Below, in pieces: positions 15,001 to 23,703 of a stretch of DNA of 64,000 bases. The position numbers were made by a program, and so were the translations under genes. Numbering within the stretch: the stretch's first letter is position 1; each line of letters begins with the position of its first letter. The notes beneath the pieces are model-generated. The model was given only the letters and a program-made list of their open reading frames with translations, was not told the origin of the DNA and made no database searches. This DNA comes from Mugil cephalus (lineage: Eukaryota; Chordata; Actinopteri; Mugiliformes; Mugilidae). Location: the NCBI RefSeq assembly GCF_022458985.1, contig NC_061777.1, positions 8,472,668 to 8,536,667 of the forward strand, written 5' to 3'.

Positions 15001-15969
15001 AGCAAAGGGAATAAAACACATTATGTCTGTTGTGTCTTTGTGCGCTGGTATGGATTTCTCAAATACTCTTGTGTCCCGTAGGCCTTGTCTGGGGAGGTGG
15101 GTATGAGCAGTGAGTTGGATGAAGTGGCTCTGGCCCTTTTTAACAATCACATCCCTGCCGACTGGAAGAAGCTGGCTCCTGACACCCTGAAGTCCCTCGG
15201 CAACTGGATGAGCCATTTAATGATGCGATATGAACAGTATAGACGTTGGGTAACGACGGGCACATATAACCATATCACATTTTACAGCATATTTAGCATT
15301 AATTTAAAGTTAACCAATGTTTCTGTGTCTCTCGTGTCCATCAGGTGGATGAGGGAGAGCCCAAAGTCATGTGGCTGTCAGGGCTCCACACCCCACAGTC
15401 GTACCTGAGTGCTGTGGTTCAAGCTGCGTGCAGGAAACATGGCTGGCCTCTGGATCACTCCACACTGTGCACACAGGTGACTCAATACCGCAGCGAGGAG
15501 GAAGTCAGTGACAAACCCCAGCAGGGTAAGGAGATGGCACACATCATTGGCAGCACACGCAGCGATCGTTTTTAAACCTGAGGTTTTATTCCCTGCAGGC
15601 TGCTTTGTTTCTGGCCTGTATCTGGAGGGAGCAGACTGGGACATGGAGAAGAGCTGCCTGGTGAAGAGTAAACCTAACGTTTTGGTTGCTGAACTGCCCA
15701 TCCTGAAAATCGTCCCCATAGAGGAGCATCGCCGCTCGGTACAGGTGTGGATCCATACTACGCTACAGTCCACTGTTTAGATGTTTTCTCTAACCGCGTA
15801 TTTTCATGTGTTTGTCCTTCAGAATACACTGCGGACACCAGTGTACACCACTTCATTGCGGAGGGACAGGATGGGTGTGGGGTTGGTGTTTCAGGCAGAC
15901 CTGCCCACCACAGTGCACATCTCCCACTGGGTCCTTCAGGGAGTCTGTCTGTACCTCAACACTGACTGA
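1..15969 (+). CDS. dnah10: Axonemal dynein heavy chain 10 (inner arm I1/f beta chain), 3' part of the gene
   Basis: Motor subunit of the I1 (f) inner dynein arm of cilia and sperm tails. The 5' end lies left of the window. I join 56 exons: 1-50, 157-368, 469-625, 717-950, 1035-1157, 1249-1482, 1593-1816, 1907-2176, 2275-2458, 2555-2689, 2784-2936, 3080-3268, 3396-3542, 3845-4036, 4177-4295, 4370-4528, 4615-4750, 4854-4976, 5057-5188, 5294-5510, 5652-5771, 5854-5999, 6084-6236, 6325-6585, 6681-6853, 6931-7024, 7160-7327, 7485-7673, 7939-8110, 8199-8402, 8483-8563, 8698-8895, 9007-9168, 9259-9427, 9540-9721, 9835-9962, 10048-10265, 10381-10602, 10759-10903, 11028-11307, 11410-11639, 11740-12013, 12101-12205, 12290-12444, 12546-12700, 12922-13096, 13191-13391, 13551-13760, 13844-13936, 14029-14200, 14297-14428, 14498-14709, 15082-15249, 15345-15525, 15599-15744, 15823-15969. 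Phase is kept throughout, giving 3,202 residues; as I recall the family, full length is about 4,470. Order: tail/linker, AAA1-4, stalk, AAA5-6, C-terminus ending LYLNTD. Wording such as [16 protein letters not shown] and [19 protein letters not shown] fits DNAH10 rather than DNAH5 or DNAH2. AAA1 carries odd substitutions (separate entry). Confidence 0.93.
2555..3268 (+). other. dnah10: dnah10 AAA1 module with degenerate Walker B
   Basis: Three exons encode the core of AAA1, the main ATPase site of dyneins. The P-loop GPAGTGKT at 2588-2611 is intact. Walker B, normally CFDEFNRI, reads CFDRLNRI, with the arginine codon AGA at 2841-2843 where the catalytic glutamate belongs. Next to it, RID is RIS. 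Further on, the usual MNPGYAGRTELP reads [12 protein letters not shown], so a conserved arginine is a cysteine, and MDY(K/R)A is MDHMA. There is no stop or frameshift. I infer that ATP could still bind but hydrolysis at AAA1 would be weak or absent. A local sequence error is the main alternative. Confidence 0.75.
4177..7673 (+). other. dnah10: dnah10 AAA2-AAA4 nucleotide-binding loops
   Basis: Three more P-loops are visible. AAA2 has GPTGGGKS at 4237-4260, followed by Walker B LFDGDVD in the exon starting at 4615. AAA3 has GKSGASKT at 5931-5954, where the usual form is GESGTSKT, and its Walker B region reads FLDDLSIPK where dyneins nearly always have DD(M/I/L)NMP. AAA4 has GVGGSGKRS at 7611-7637, where the usual form is GKQS. 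The lysines that hold the phosphates are kept in all three. The flanking changes match the drift seen in AAA1. Confidence 0.8.
5551..5580 (+). repeat. Perfect 15-bp tandem duplication in a dnah10 intron
   Basis: TTGGTTGAATAAGTA is present twice in a row inside the 141-bp intron 5511-5651. The unit length is a multiple of three, and the intron has no stop in the surrounding exon frame. Confidence 0.85.
9007..10602 (+). other. dnah10: dnah10 stalk coiled coil and microtubule-binding domain
   Basis: The exons from 9007 to 9427 encode a charged, heptad-rich stretch (first stalk helix). The exons from 9540 to 9962 carry the microtubule-binding tip, starting at [15 protein letters not shown]. The exons from 10048 to 10265 return as the second helix ([17 protein letters not shown] and onward), and the exon at 10381 enters AAA5 with [20 protein letters not shown]. 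Helix lengths look normal for the family, apart from a gap of about three residues at [11 protein letters not shown] by comparison with the human protein as I recall it. Confidence 0.8.
12464..12494 (+). repeat. 14-bp direct duplication in a dnah10 intron
   Basis: The unit CTGAAGGGATGTTA occurs twice head to tail just after the exon ending at 12444. It is short and intronic, and I see no coding effect. Confidence 0.7.
14766..14960. repeat. Probable interspersed repeat fragment in the dnah10 intron 14710-15081
   Basis: The segment begins with AACTTTATTTATCCCAACAG, is followed by GGCAATTCATTTG, and ends in a run of TAAA units near 14935-14950. Variants of the phrase 'CTTTATT...ATCCC...GGGCAATT' are frequent in fish repeats, and similar wording occurs at 16,430 and, inverted, near 60,940. 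This is one of the few long introns of an otherwise compact gene. The family is not identified. Confidence 0.4.
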
Positions 15970-16134
15970 GGACGGCCCTCAGCCTCAGTAGCTTCCACAA
16001 AATCAGAAATGTTCATTTATTGACTAATAGTTCGGAGAAAAAAAAATCTTTACTTGTTTTTAATGTAAAATGTTTCTTTATTTATGTTTTCTCTATTTAA
16101 CGTGCAAATGAGTAATTCAATAGAAGTTTTCTCA

Positions 16135-16140
16135 AATAAA
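16135..16140 (+). terminator. dnah10: Poly(A) signal for dnah10
   Basis: AATAAA lies 166 bp after the stop codon in an AT-rich 3' UTR. It is the first good signal downstream of the gene. Confidence 0.6.
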
Positions 16141-17340
16141 TTCACACTAATTTTCTACTTGTTTCATTTCATTATTTGGTTTCATAGTTTCTCACCAAAT
16201 TAACTCACTGTGGAGACGTGCTGTTACCAGGCCAAGATTTAAACCCTCATACCTCATACCGTTCATATCAGCCTGTGGCACTAACATTAGTACTCTGAAA
16301 AAATACTGAATGCATGATCTCAAATAGGCTTGTATTTAGAAAAGCATGGTAGAGTGGAACAAAGAGGAATAATCAAGGAGGTTGCTGAGAGGTAATGACA
16401 GAATATATAGAATACTTTTTAGATAAGATTCAACTTTATTGTTATTCCACAAGTACAGGTACAGAGCAACAAAATACAGTTTAACTTCTAACCAGAAGTG
16501 TAATAAGTAGCAAGTGAATGTAACATAAATAGTGTGGTATATAAGCAGTATGGCAGAGGTTGTTTTTTATAGCATATGGACAATATTTACAAATGAAAAC
16601 CTATCTACAGACCACACATACAGGTAAGTGAGCTAAATATACACAATAGTTGATTGAGGTCCTATGAAAATATTATACAAATGGTCTTGTGCGTTTGCAC
16701 TACTCATCACTAAGTTTGTGTATTTATTTTTGTATATATTTATTCCAATTTTTACTATACTTTCCTCTTTTTTTGGTTTTGTTTTTAACCGAGCTTTTCC
16801 ATTCAGTCTTGTGTGGTTGTTGCCTTCTCTGTGCAGTTTTCTGAATCTGAATAGTTTTATCCTGCAGAGGGCGATGATGAGTCCAGAAGCGTCAGCACCG
16901 TCAAACATCCACAAGGACGATGAAGAAGTGAAACTAAAGATAGGGCATAATATTTGCCCAGCTCAGTGGCCTTGTATTGACGTCCTCCGTTATCACACAC
17001 GTTATTTTTTGTCTTGTTTTATGAGGAATAAAAGCCGTCGTATCCTCTCCACACCTTTATTTATTTTTATGGATTAAAGTCTATTAGTGCTTTATGTCCT
17101 TTTTGACAGGAGGCTGACAGGAATATGGCGTGAAGATTTGACCTAACTGGACAGTCACCGACAAGTCAGCTGTCGGCTGTTTACCATTATTTCCAAAGAG
17201 GTAAGAAATGCATAGAAGTAAAATGTAATTAGTAAAAACTTAACGGTTTTATTGTCAATTTGCTGTTTTTTACCGCTCTGCTTCGGTGTTTGTTGTCACA
17301 TCAGCGCCCTCCTGTGGCGTCTTAGCACAACTACAGGGAG
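16141..17340. other. Intergenic stretch between dnah10 and mrps36, with a repeat-like segment
   Basis: No gene was recognised. From about 16,425 to 16,660 the text (CAACTTTATTGTTATTCCAC, then ACAGGTACAGAGCAACAAAA, later CAGTATGGCAGAGG) looks like a decayed fish retroelement tail. The 137-residue ORF at 16,664-17,077 has no recognisable similarity. A possible upstream untranslated exon of mrps36 could end near 17,201 at AAAGAG/GTAAGA, but this is a guess. Confidence 0.4.
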
Positions 17341-17357
17341 ACGGTTTTTTTTTATAC

Positions 17358-17365
17358 CCGGAAGT
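17358..17365 (+). promoter_or_regulatory. ETS/GABP-type site at the mrps36 start
   Basis: CCGGAAGT lies 17 bp before the mrps36 ATG. GABP/ETS sites of this form are common at the start sites of nuclear genes for mitochondrial proteins, so it probably belongs to the core promoter and implies a short 5' UTR. Confidence 0.4.
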
Positions 17366-17382
17366 AAAACCGTGAGGTCGTC

Positions 17383-19015
17383 ATGGGGAGCAAAGTCAGC
17401 TCCAAAATGGCAGCTCCCACCGCCCGAGTTATCCAGGTAACATTTCTCCCGAAATCTGATTTATTCTGAACATCTGTGTCCTCATCCTCCTCAGATAAAG
17501 GTCGTTAATTAAAGCGGTGTTTGTTTCTGTTGCTGTGTTCATTCGGTGTCTTATTTCTTATTAGGTGGCAATTAACCGACGTACCCTTGTTAATGTCCTT
17601 GTTGAAGATGTAGAAAAAAACTTTGTCCTGTGTTGCTGTTTACTTAGAAATAGCTATATTCAGAAAACACTTTATTATTCCCCAAGTATTTAGTCATTTT
17701 GTCCTGTTTTCTTGCTCGCTCATGGACATGTTTAATCTGAAAACCACCGTGTCTATCTTTGTACCCCGGTAGCCTAGCAAACCTGTAAACAACAATAACT
17801 ACATAGATTATACTCCTAATCATTTACTCTTTTTTATTGTTTTAAGTTAGTTGAAGGGATAGTCATCCAAAACCCAGAAATACAGCTTTTTAATTAGTGT
17901 TTTGTCTCCTCCATTCATGTGATTTTACCTAATTAATGACGAAATATATTAGATTTCTGCTGCTCAACTAATGAGTTGATTAACTAATAATTTGTATTTT
18001 AAGCTATATTTTGTGTTTGTGATGTTATAATCTGAAGCTAAAGGTTAGTAGGTCACAGATAAATGTTTAACTTAAACCCCACTCACACTGGTTTCAAGGA
18101 TCTTCCGTTGAGGATAGATATAATGTGCGTTTATTTTTATTTTTTGTTAATTAACTACAGTTGTCTGGTTTGTGTGTTTGTCGTCAGGCTGTGCGACCTC
18201 ACGCTCCTCTGATCAAGTTCCCAAACAGACAAGGTGTGCCAAGACCCAACGGTAAAAGTGGATTTAGTTCAGTTGAAAACTTTTTTTCTTACACCACTTC
18301 ATTTTCTGATTCTCTCCTATACCTTCTGTCTTTCCTTTTCCAGTCCAAGAAGCATTGAAGTCATTAGCAGTTAACCATCCACAACACAACGGCCCCAGTT
18401 TAGCTTCAGCTGCAGCGGCAGCCAGACCTCATGTACCTTTAGCTCCGATCCCTGGCACGCCGGACACCCTGGCCTCCATTCAGCAACTACCAGCCAGGTA
18501 CCGCAGGAGGCCGTTGACCGCGGATGAAATGGGCTACATCGAGGTGAGCAGCAGATACAAGAAACTACACGGAAACTTAACATGAATATCTATAGAAACA
18601 GATGAATCTGAACTCATCGTGAAGCAGTTAATGGAGTTTTATTAGCAGTCTTTCTTTTATGCAACTAGTCTGATTGGTCAGCTCCTGTTACGTTAGTAGC
18701 CACTGACAACAGTTGTTTTAGTTTTTATAAAACTCTGAAATACGACAAAGAAGAGCCACAAAACTCCTTTTTGTGAGTGTAGGTGTTGTGTAGTTGACTG
18801 AGTTGAAGATGTATAGAAGCATTTAAACGTTAACTACGACTTCATGGGGATTATAAAACCATGTACTGTTCGTCTTGATGGTATCTTTTCATATTCATAA
18901 CTATTTATATACCCAGGAGTAAAATATGAAGATAAAATACAATGAAAGTATTTTTTTTCCTGATCTTTTTTTTTTTTGTTTGTTTTCTTTGCTACAGCGT
19001 GGAGGACCTGAATGA
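17383..19015 (+). CDS. mrps36: MRPS36/KGD4, subunit of the 2-oxoglutarate dehydrogenase complex
   Basis: A small mitochondrial protein first listed as a ribosomal protein; its family (KGD4) helps to attach the E3 subunit to the 2-oxoglutarate dehydrogenase complex of the citric acid cycle. Four exons: 17383-17436, 18188-18251, 18344-18543 and 18998-19015, with phase kept, give 111 residues against about 103 in human. The N-terminus MGSKVSSKMAAPTARVIQ, the motif RPHAPLIKFPNR and the tail YRRRPLTADEMGYIERGGPE match the family; the last exon holds only RGGPE and the stop. The middle is rich in alanine and proline, as is usual for this poorly conserved part. A second methionine at 17,407 could also serve as start. 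The gene lies tail to tail with pdxp. Confidence 0.9.
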
Positions 19016-19107
19016 AGTGCAACCAAAGTCCTTATCTGTTGGAGATCAGTGTGTCTTTACTTCTGTTTCTCAGCACAAGAAAACCCCTAATGCCACAAGA
19101 CGTGTAG

Positions 19108-19113
19108 AATAAA
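19108..19113 (+). terminator. mrps36: Poly(A) signal for mrps36
   Basis: AATAAA, 92 bp after the mrps36 stop codon. Confidence 0.6.
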
Positions 19114-20282
19114 ATATTAAATCAATCCTGTTAAAATGTACATATGTTTATTTTATTTTTTTTAGACATTAAATCTAAAGCTGTATTTTAAGTTGATCCT
19201 GAGGCACATCTTCACCTTGTAACACACACTGCAGGCTCTCGTTTTACTTAACTACAAATATTCCTGACGGCTTTCTTGTTATCATACTTTTAAATTTCAC
19301 CAGATTGTTTATTTTACGGCCAAACTAGTTTCAGCTTCGACCTGCAGATACTAACACAGCCACACCCAAGCAGGAAGTTCTGATACGTCTCTACATGCAG
19401 TAAACTGAATGAGCTCGAAGGTGTTGAGTTTATGTGAACCGCTGGGTTTAAGTTATTAAAAGAATCTTGTATTTTGTTTCTGGTGTTCTTATATATGCTT
19501 TGATGTCCACATGCAGACCCAAAAACAAACAGAGCCGAGAGGACGTTCGTACTAACAGGCCTCCACCGTCTTAGCCGTTTATTGTTGCCGACATGCTCTA
19601 CATGGTAAACATTAACAACATTGAAATATCACAACAGTGCAGTATGAGTGGCCACCATTAATGTGTCACTGGGTTTCTAACAGTTAGTTTCAGTATAAGC
19701 CGTTGGTCACTCCGATGAATATTGGCACGAAGTAGCACAGACGTGACAGGAGAAGGCTGCCTCTGCCTGGGCTGAGAATAAGCTCACACCTTGTCAGGGT
19801 TCATGTTCTCCTCTAGGAGAAGTGACACTGGGGAGAAAATGGATCTGCGTCAGTTAAATACACATCTGCCTTTTAGCAAAAAAAAAAAAAAAATTAAACA
19901 AAGCTCCTAAACACATGAATTCAGAACAATTCATGGCCTTACAAAAATACCCCTGGATGTTCAAATCCCGATATCAATCACCATCTATGGACAACAAAGT
20001 GCAGTATATTCATATGTTAATATAAACACTTAGAGCAACAAGGAACTGTCAGGTCACAAATGGGCACAATACTAGCAGAAACAATGAGGTATGCATTGGA
20101 TTACTCTTGATTACTTTGGCAGGAGAAGATTCTTCCTGCGTGGTCACAACATGAACAGCGCCTCGTTATTTAGGAACATCTCATAATTATGGAATTTTAT
20201 TTTTCTTGCAAATGCCACATTTCAAATTTTGCACTTGAAATGTAGCAGTAGCAACCCCGGAGACGTGGGGGGGGGGGACTCG
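19114..20282 (-). other. Gap between convergent mrps36 and pdxp, mostly pdxp 3' UTR
   Basis: No coding sequence was recognised. On the minus strand AATAAA lies at 19578-19583, about 700 bp after the pdxp stop, and is a plausible end for its transcript. The stretch also holds an A-run near 19,880 and a G-run near 20,270. Confidence 0.45.
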
Positions 20283-22289
20283 TCAGTTGCTCTGTTCGTC
20301 CAGTTCCTCAAAAGCCGGTAAGAAATCAGCGATGGTGTCGACCACGTAGTCGGGCACCAGGCTCTGGTTGGTGGTCAGGTCACTATTCCTGTACTCCTGC
20401 GCCTCCTCGATCTGAGACACGCCGGTGAGGGTGAGCATGGTGTCGAGGCCGCAGTTGGACCCGAACAGCATGTCTGTCTCCAGGCGGTCTCCGACCATCA
20501 GGCACTGGGCGGGATCCACCCCCATGAACTGGCTGGAGATGCACTCGAACATGAAGCGGCTGGGTTTGCCGATCACGGTGGCTTTGCGGCCTGAGGCCAC
20601 CTCCAGGGCTGCGATGAGGGACCCAGAACCTGTGTGAAAAGACGAGGACGAAGCTACATGACGAGGACTTCAAACGGCTGCAGACATCTTGTTCAGGTGC
20701 ATCTTTCATTAATACTAAAATTGTTATCTTTACATGCAAAAACGCCTGAGAGGTGACTGGCTGCTCATCTGTTGACATTCACTGTGAAATGTCCATTTAC
20801 TCCTTGGACAACATGCAGCAACATGACTGTCCACAGATTTGCTGTACAGTTTGTGATTTAAAGAGAAGTCATTGTGCATGTTGCCGTCTAGTCGTTATTT
20901 TTGTCGTTATAAATTAGTTGGGGCATTGCTGCAACAACAACAACAATCCATCAAGGCTTCATTTATGCATTGTTATTAATCTTTATAATACTTAGGGAGG
21001 AAACTATTGGAAATAAATCACCCATAATGCACTGCAAAAACATGTTGCACTTTATGTATGTCATCAAACCGACACAAGCCTTGTAGCAGGTTACTGCAAA
21101 GGCCACTGTACTGTGTAGTTTGCTGTTCGCACTGGACACACGGGGCCTGTTTAGGGTGGTGGGGTAGATCAACAATGCACAGAAAGCTGGAAGAACAGAA
21201 ATGTGTAGGGGCCCCTGTGCAGCAAAGGGTGAGCCCCGAAATAAATGCACTGGAATGCAGCTGGAATTTCCACTTCAAACTCTTTTGTCATTTTACACCA
21301 TTGTAGTTCTCTGCAAACTTTCCCAGCAGATCTCTGCATGTCATACAAGCCACTAGATCAAAAGATGAGGGCTACGTTTACTTCTGCAAACAGAGTTAAA
21401 AAAGTTGTACTAAATTATGAACAGATTTAGTGTGACGTCAGTATTAGATATGAAGTGGTGAGGACGGGCCTACAGTCATCCCAAACTGAGGATCTACTTT
21501 GTCTCCCTGAGCTCCTACAGTGGAGGGGCTTTCAGTATTTTATCCACTAGACTAATATCCAAAAAGCTAATTTGTCTTGGAAATGTTTGAGCAGCTGTGT
21601 TATGAGCAGTGCTGTGATGAATTAAGTCTCATTTATAGGAGTCAAGCTCCAATAAACTGAGCAGCAGCCATCACCACCACCACCACCATACCTGGCAGTA
21701 TCCTTCCGCTGGACAGTGGGTGCCAGGGGTCGGTGTCCGTAGCCAGGAACAAGCAGTCCGGGTCCCTCAGGTAGCACGAGGCTTTGGCCAGTTTGAGAAA
21801 AGTCAGTTTATCGTCGTGTCCCACCAGCACCGCCTTCACGTCTGCAGCCAGGGCGCAGTCGTAGATGGTGGCGTCCGGGTCGTCCGCCTCCTCCACGCAC
21901 TGGATGCCCGCCTCCTGCAGCTCCGTGCGCAGCCCCGGGCAGCCGATGACGAACACCTGGCCGCAGACCTTGACCACGTCCCTCAGGTAGAGAGCCGAGC
22001 AGTAGGACGAGCTGAAGATCTGCTCCAGCATCACGTCGGTGAAGCCCAGTCGGTAGAACTTGTGCACGTAATTCTCGCGCGGCCTGGTGCTGTTGTTGGT
22101 GACGAACACCACGTTTTTGCCCTGACGGATCAGCGCGTTCACCACCTTCGCCGCGCCGGTTATCGCCTTCTCCCCGTGCCATATGACCCCGTCGCAGTCG
22201 AAGAGGAAGAAGTCCTTCGCCTCGAGCAGGCTCCTAATCTGCGGACCTCGAATTTTCTGGCAGCCTTTGAAGCCGAAGGCGCCCGCCAT
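20283..22289 (-). CDS. pdxp: Pyridoxal phosphate phosphatase (chronophin), HAD family
   Basis: A cytosolic phosphatase that removes phosphate from pyridoxal 5'-phosphate; in mammals it also acts on phospho-cofilin. Two exons on the minus strand, 21692-22289 and 20283-20629, join in phase 1 to give 314 residues (human about 296). HAD signatures are complete: LFDCDGVIWHGE near residue 28 (nucleophile and acid aspartates), FVTNNSTRPRENY, GKPSRFMFE (conserved lysine) and GDRLETDMLFG (Mg-binding aspartates). The close relative PGP was weighed. LATDTDPWHPLSSGR fits PDXP, whereas PGP has a GTNMD-type sequence there. Exon 1 is strongly GC-rich and CpG-rich compared with the neighbouring genes. The ATG chosen is the first in the open frame. 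Confidence 0.88.
20630..21691 (-). other. Single intron of pdxp
   Basis: It runs from donor GTATGG (minus strand, at 21691) to the acceptor CACACAG at 20630. No coding sequence or clear repeat was recognised inside, and the short ORFs there lack any family resemblance. Confidence 0.7.
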
Positions 22290-22484
22290 TCCGGCTTTTT
22301 CCTCCGTTTCCTCCGTGTTTCACCTGCTAGTGGTTCCCCATGTCAGGAGCTGGCGCATAATGTGGCGGAGACAGCGGGAGAAAACACACGAAAATAAAAA
22401 TCAATTTGAGGGAAATCACATTGCGGAGTCCTTGGTGCGGTTACATACACTGGCAAGCAGTGTGGTATAAACATTGACGCTTAG

Positions 22485-22537
22485 CCACGCCCCCCGCTGT
22501 CAGGACTGACCAATGGAGTCGCAGCACATCAGCCAAT
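22485..22537 (-). promoter_or_regulatory. pdxp: Likely pdxp promoter: GC box and two CCAAT boxes
   Basis: About 200-250 bp upstream of the pdxp ATG there is a CCACGCCCCCC GC box (22485-22495) and two CCAAT boxes (22510-22514 and 22533-22537), 23 bp apart. The start of the gene lies in a CpG-rich block. This suits a TATA-less housekeeping promoter. CCAAT boxes act in either orientation. Confidence 0.45.
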
Positions 22538-22559
22538 CGGGGTCGACGGAGTCACGGGT

Positions 22560-23341
22560 CTTTAAACGCAACATCCTCTAAAAAATAAAACTGTTGATGG
22601 ACAGTGACAAATATGACATTTTTAAAATACGGACAGTTTTAAATTTCAATTTATTTTATTTATTTCAGTAAAAATCACGGTAAACAGGCTGCATTACAAA
22701 ATCCTCAGTGAAAATACAAAACCAGTTATACAGGAACACATGTTTAATATTAAACTTATCTATATAACATGCACATTGGTCTGAGTTGTAGACAGCAGAC
22801 TATACAGAATGGCTGACATAACTTGTAAGACATTGCAACTGATGCTGATCTGTGCCAAAGAGTGCAACATAAAAACAATCCAAAAGAAAATGAATTAATT
22901 ATTGTAATTATTCTGACCCTCACCTGCTATACTCATGCCTTTGCACTGAATCAAGGTGTTGAAAGTGTAAATATGTTTGAATGACATAAAATAATAATTT
23001 CAGACACAAGAGACAATAATTCAAAGAAATATTTACATAGGAGACAACAGCAGCATATCGTTAGCCTAATAGCATAATGGCCTAAGTCATTTTTTGGCGA
23101 AATTGTGATATCTAATTAACTTAACTCTCATATCACTGCTGCATTATTCCTTATGTCCTCGGCCAATCAGGACGCTTTTTAGAGTCCAAAATCTTATGTG
23201 TAATTTTTACTACTGTGCAGGGACCCTCCGCCACTTTACATTTATACGTGTGCGTACTACCCAAAAAAGAGAAGCCATATTATTCAACAACCTTTCCAAC
23301 AATACATGATGAGCTCACCTTCTGCTTTATCATACCGCCAT
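22560..23341. other. Intergenic, AT-rich
   Basis: No gene, RNA or clear repeat was seen between the pdxp promoter and the LINE fossil. Confidence 0.5.
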
Positions 23342-23545
23342 ACCTTTGCTGGGAGCATTCGTTGGGATAAAGTTTGTCTATTGCCCAATAAGTTTTGTTT
23401 AACCAGAGAGATGTCCTTCAAAATGATCCATTGATTTTACCCTATTAATCTTTATACACAAAGGCTGAGAAGACACTTTGATCTCAGGGAAACACTGAAT
23501 CACTTATTTTGGTCTTGTGAGCAAACGAAACTTCTCTGTTCTTGC
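23342..23545 (+). mobile_element. Decayed LINE (L1-like) reverse transcriptase, C-terminal zf-RVT part
   Basis: One frame reads WDKVCLLPNKFCLTREMSFK, then MIH, a stop at 23432-23434 (TGA), FYPINLYTQRLRRHF and ETLNHLFWSCEQTK. This follows the pattern of the C-terminal end of fish L1-type ORF2 proteins: 'sFKxxHxxYP...ETxxHLFWxC'. The TGA within the motif and the missing cysteine pair before ETLNHLFW show that it is dead. Only about 200 bp are recognisable. It lies in the gap between pdxp and the spef2 stop. Confidence 0.65.
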
Positions 23546-23703
23546 TAAAAAATGGTGTTTATTCTCGTTTGCCGAATACAAGTTAGGCAGTCATGCTATT
23601 AGGCTAATGATATTCAGTATGCTGGACTGACGAGCTGTTCAGGGTGTACTGTACCTCTTACCCAGATATACTGTATTTTATCTTATTTTTTAGGAAACTA
23701 AAG

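Noticed and set aside
20283-22289. Phosphoglycolate phosphatase (PGP) identity
   Set aside because: ATDTDPWHPLSSGR and the LFDCDGVIWHGE context fit PDXP better than PGP.
21720-22397. 225-codon plus-strand ORF
   Set aside because: It is a shadow of the GC-rich pdxp exon 1 on the other strand; the minus frame carries all HAD motifs.
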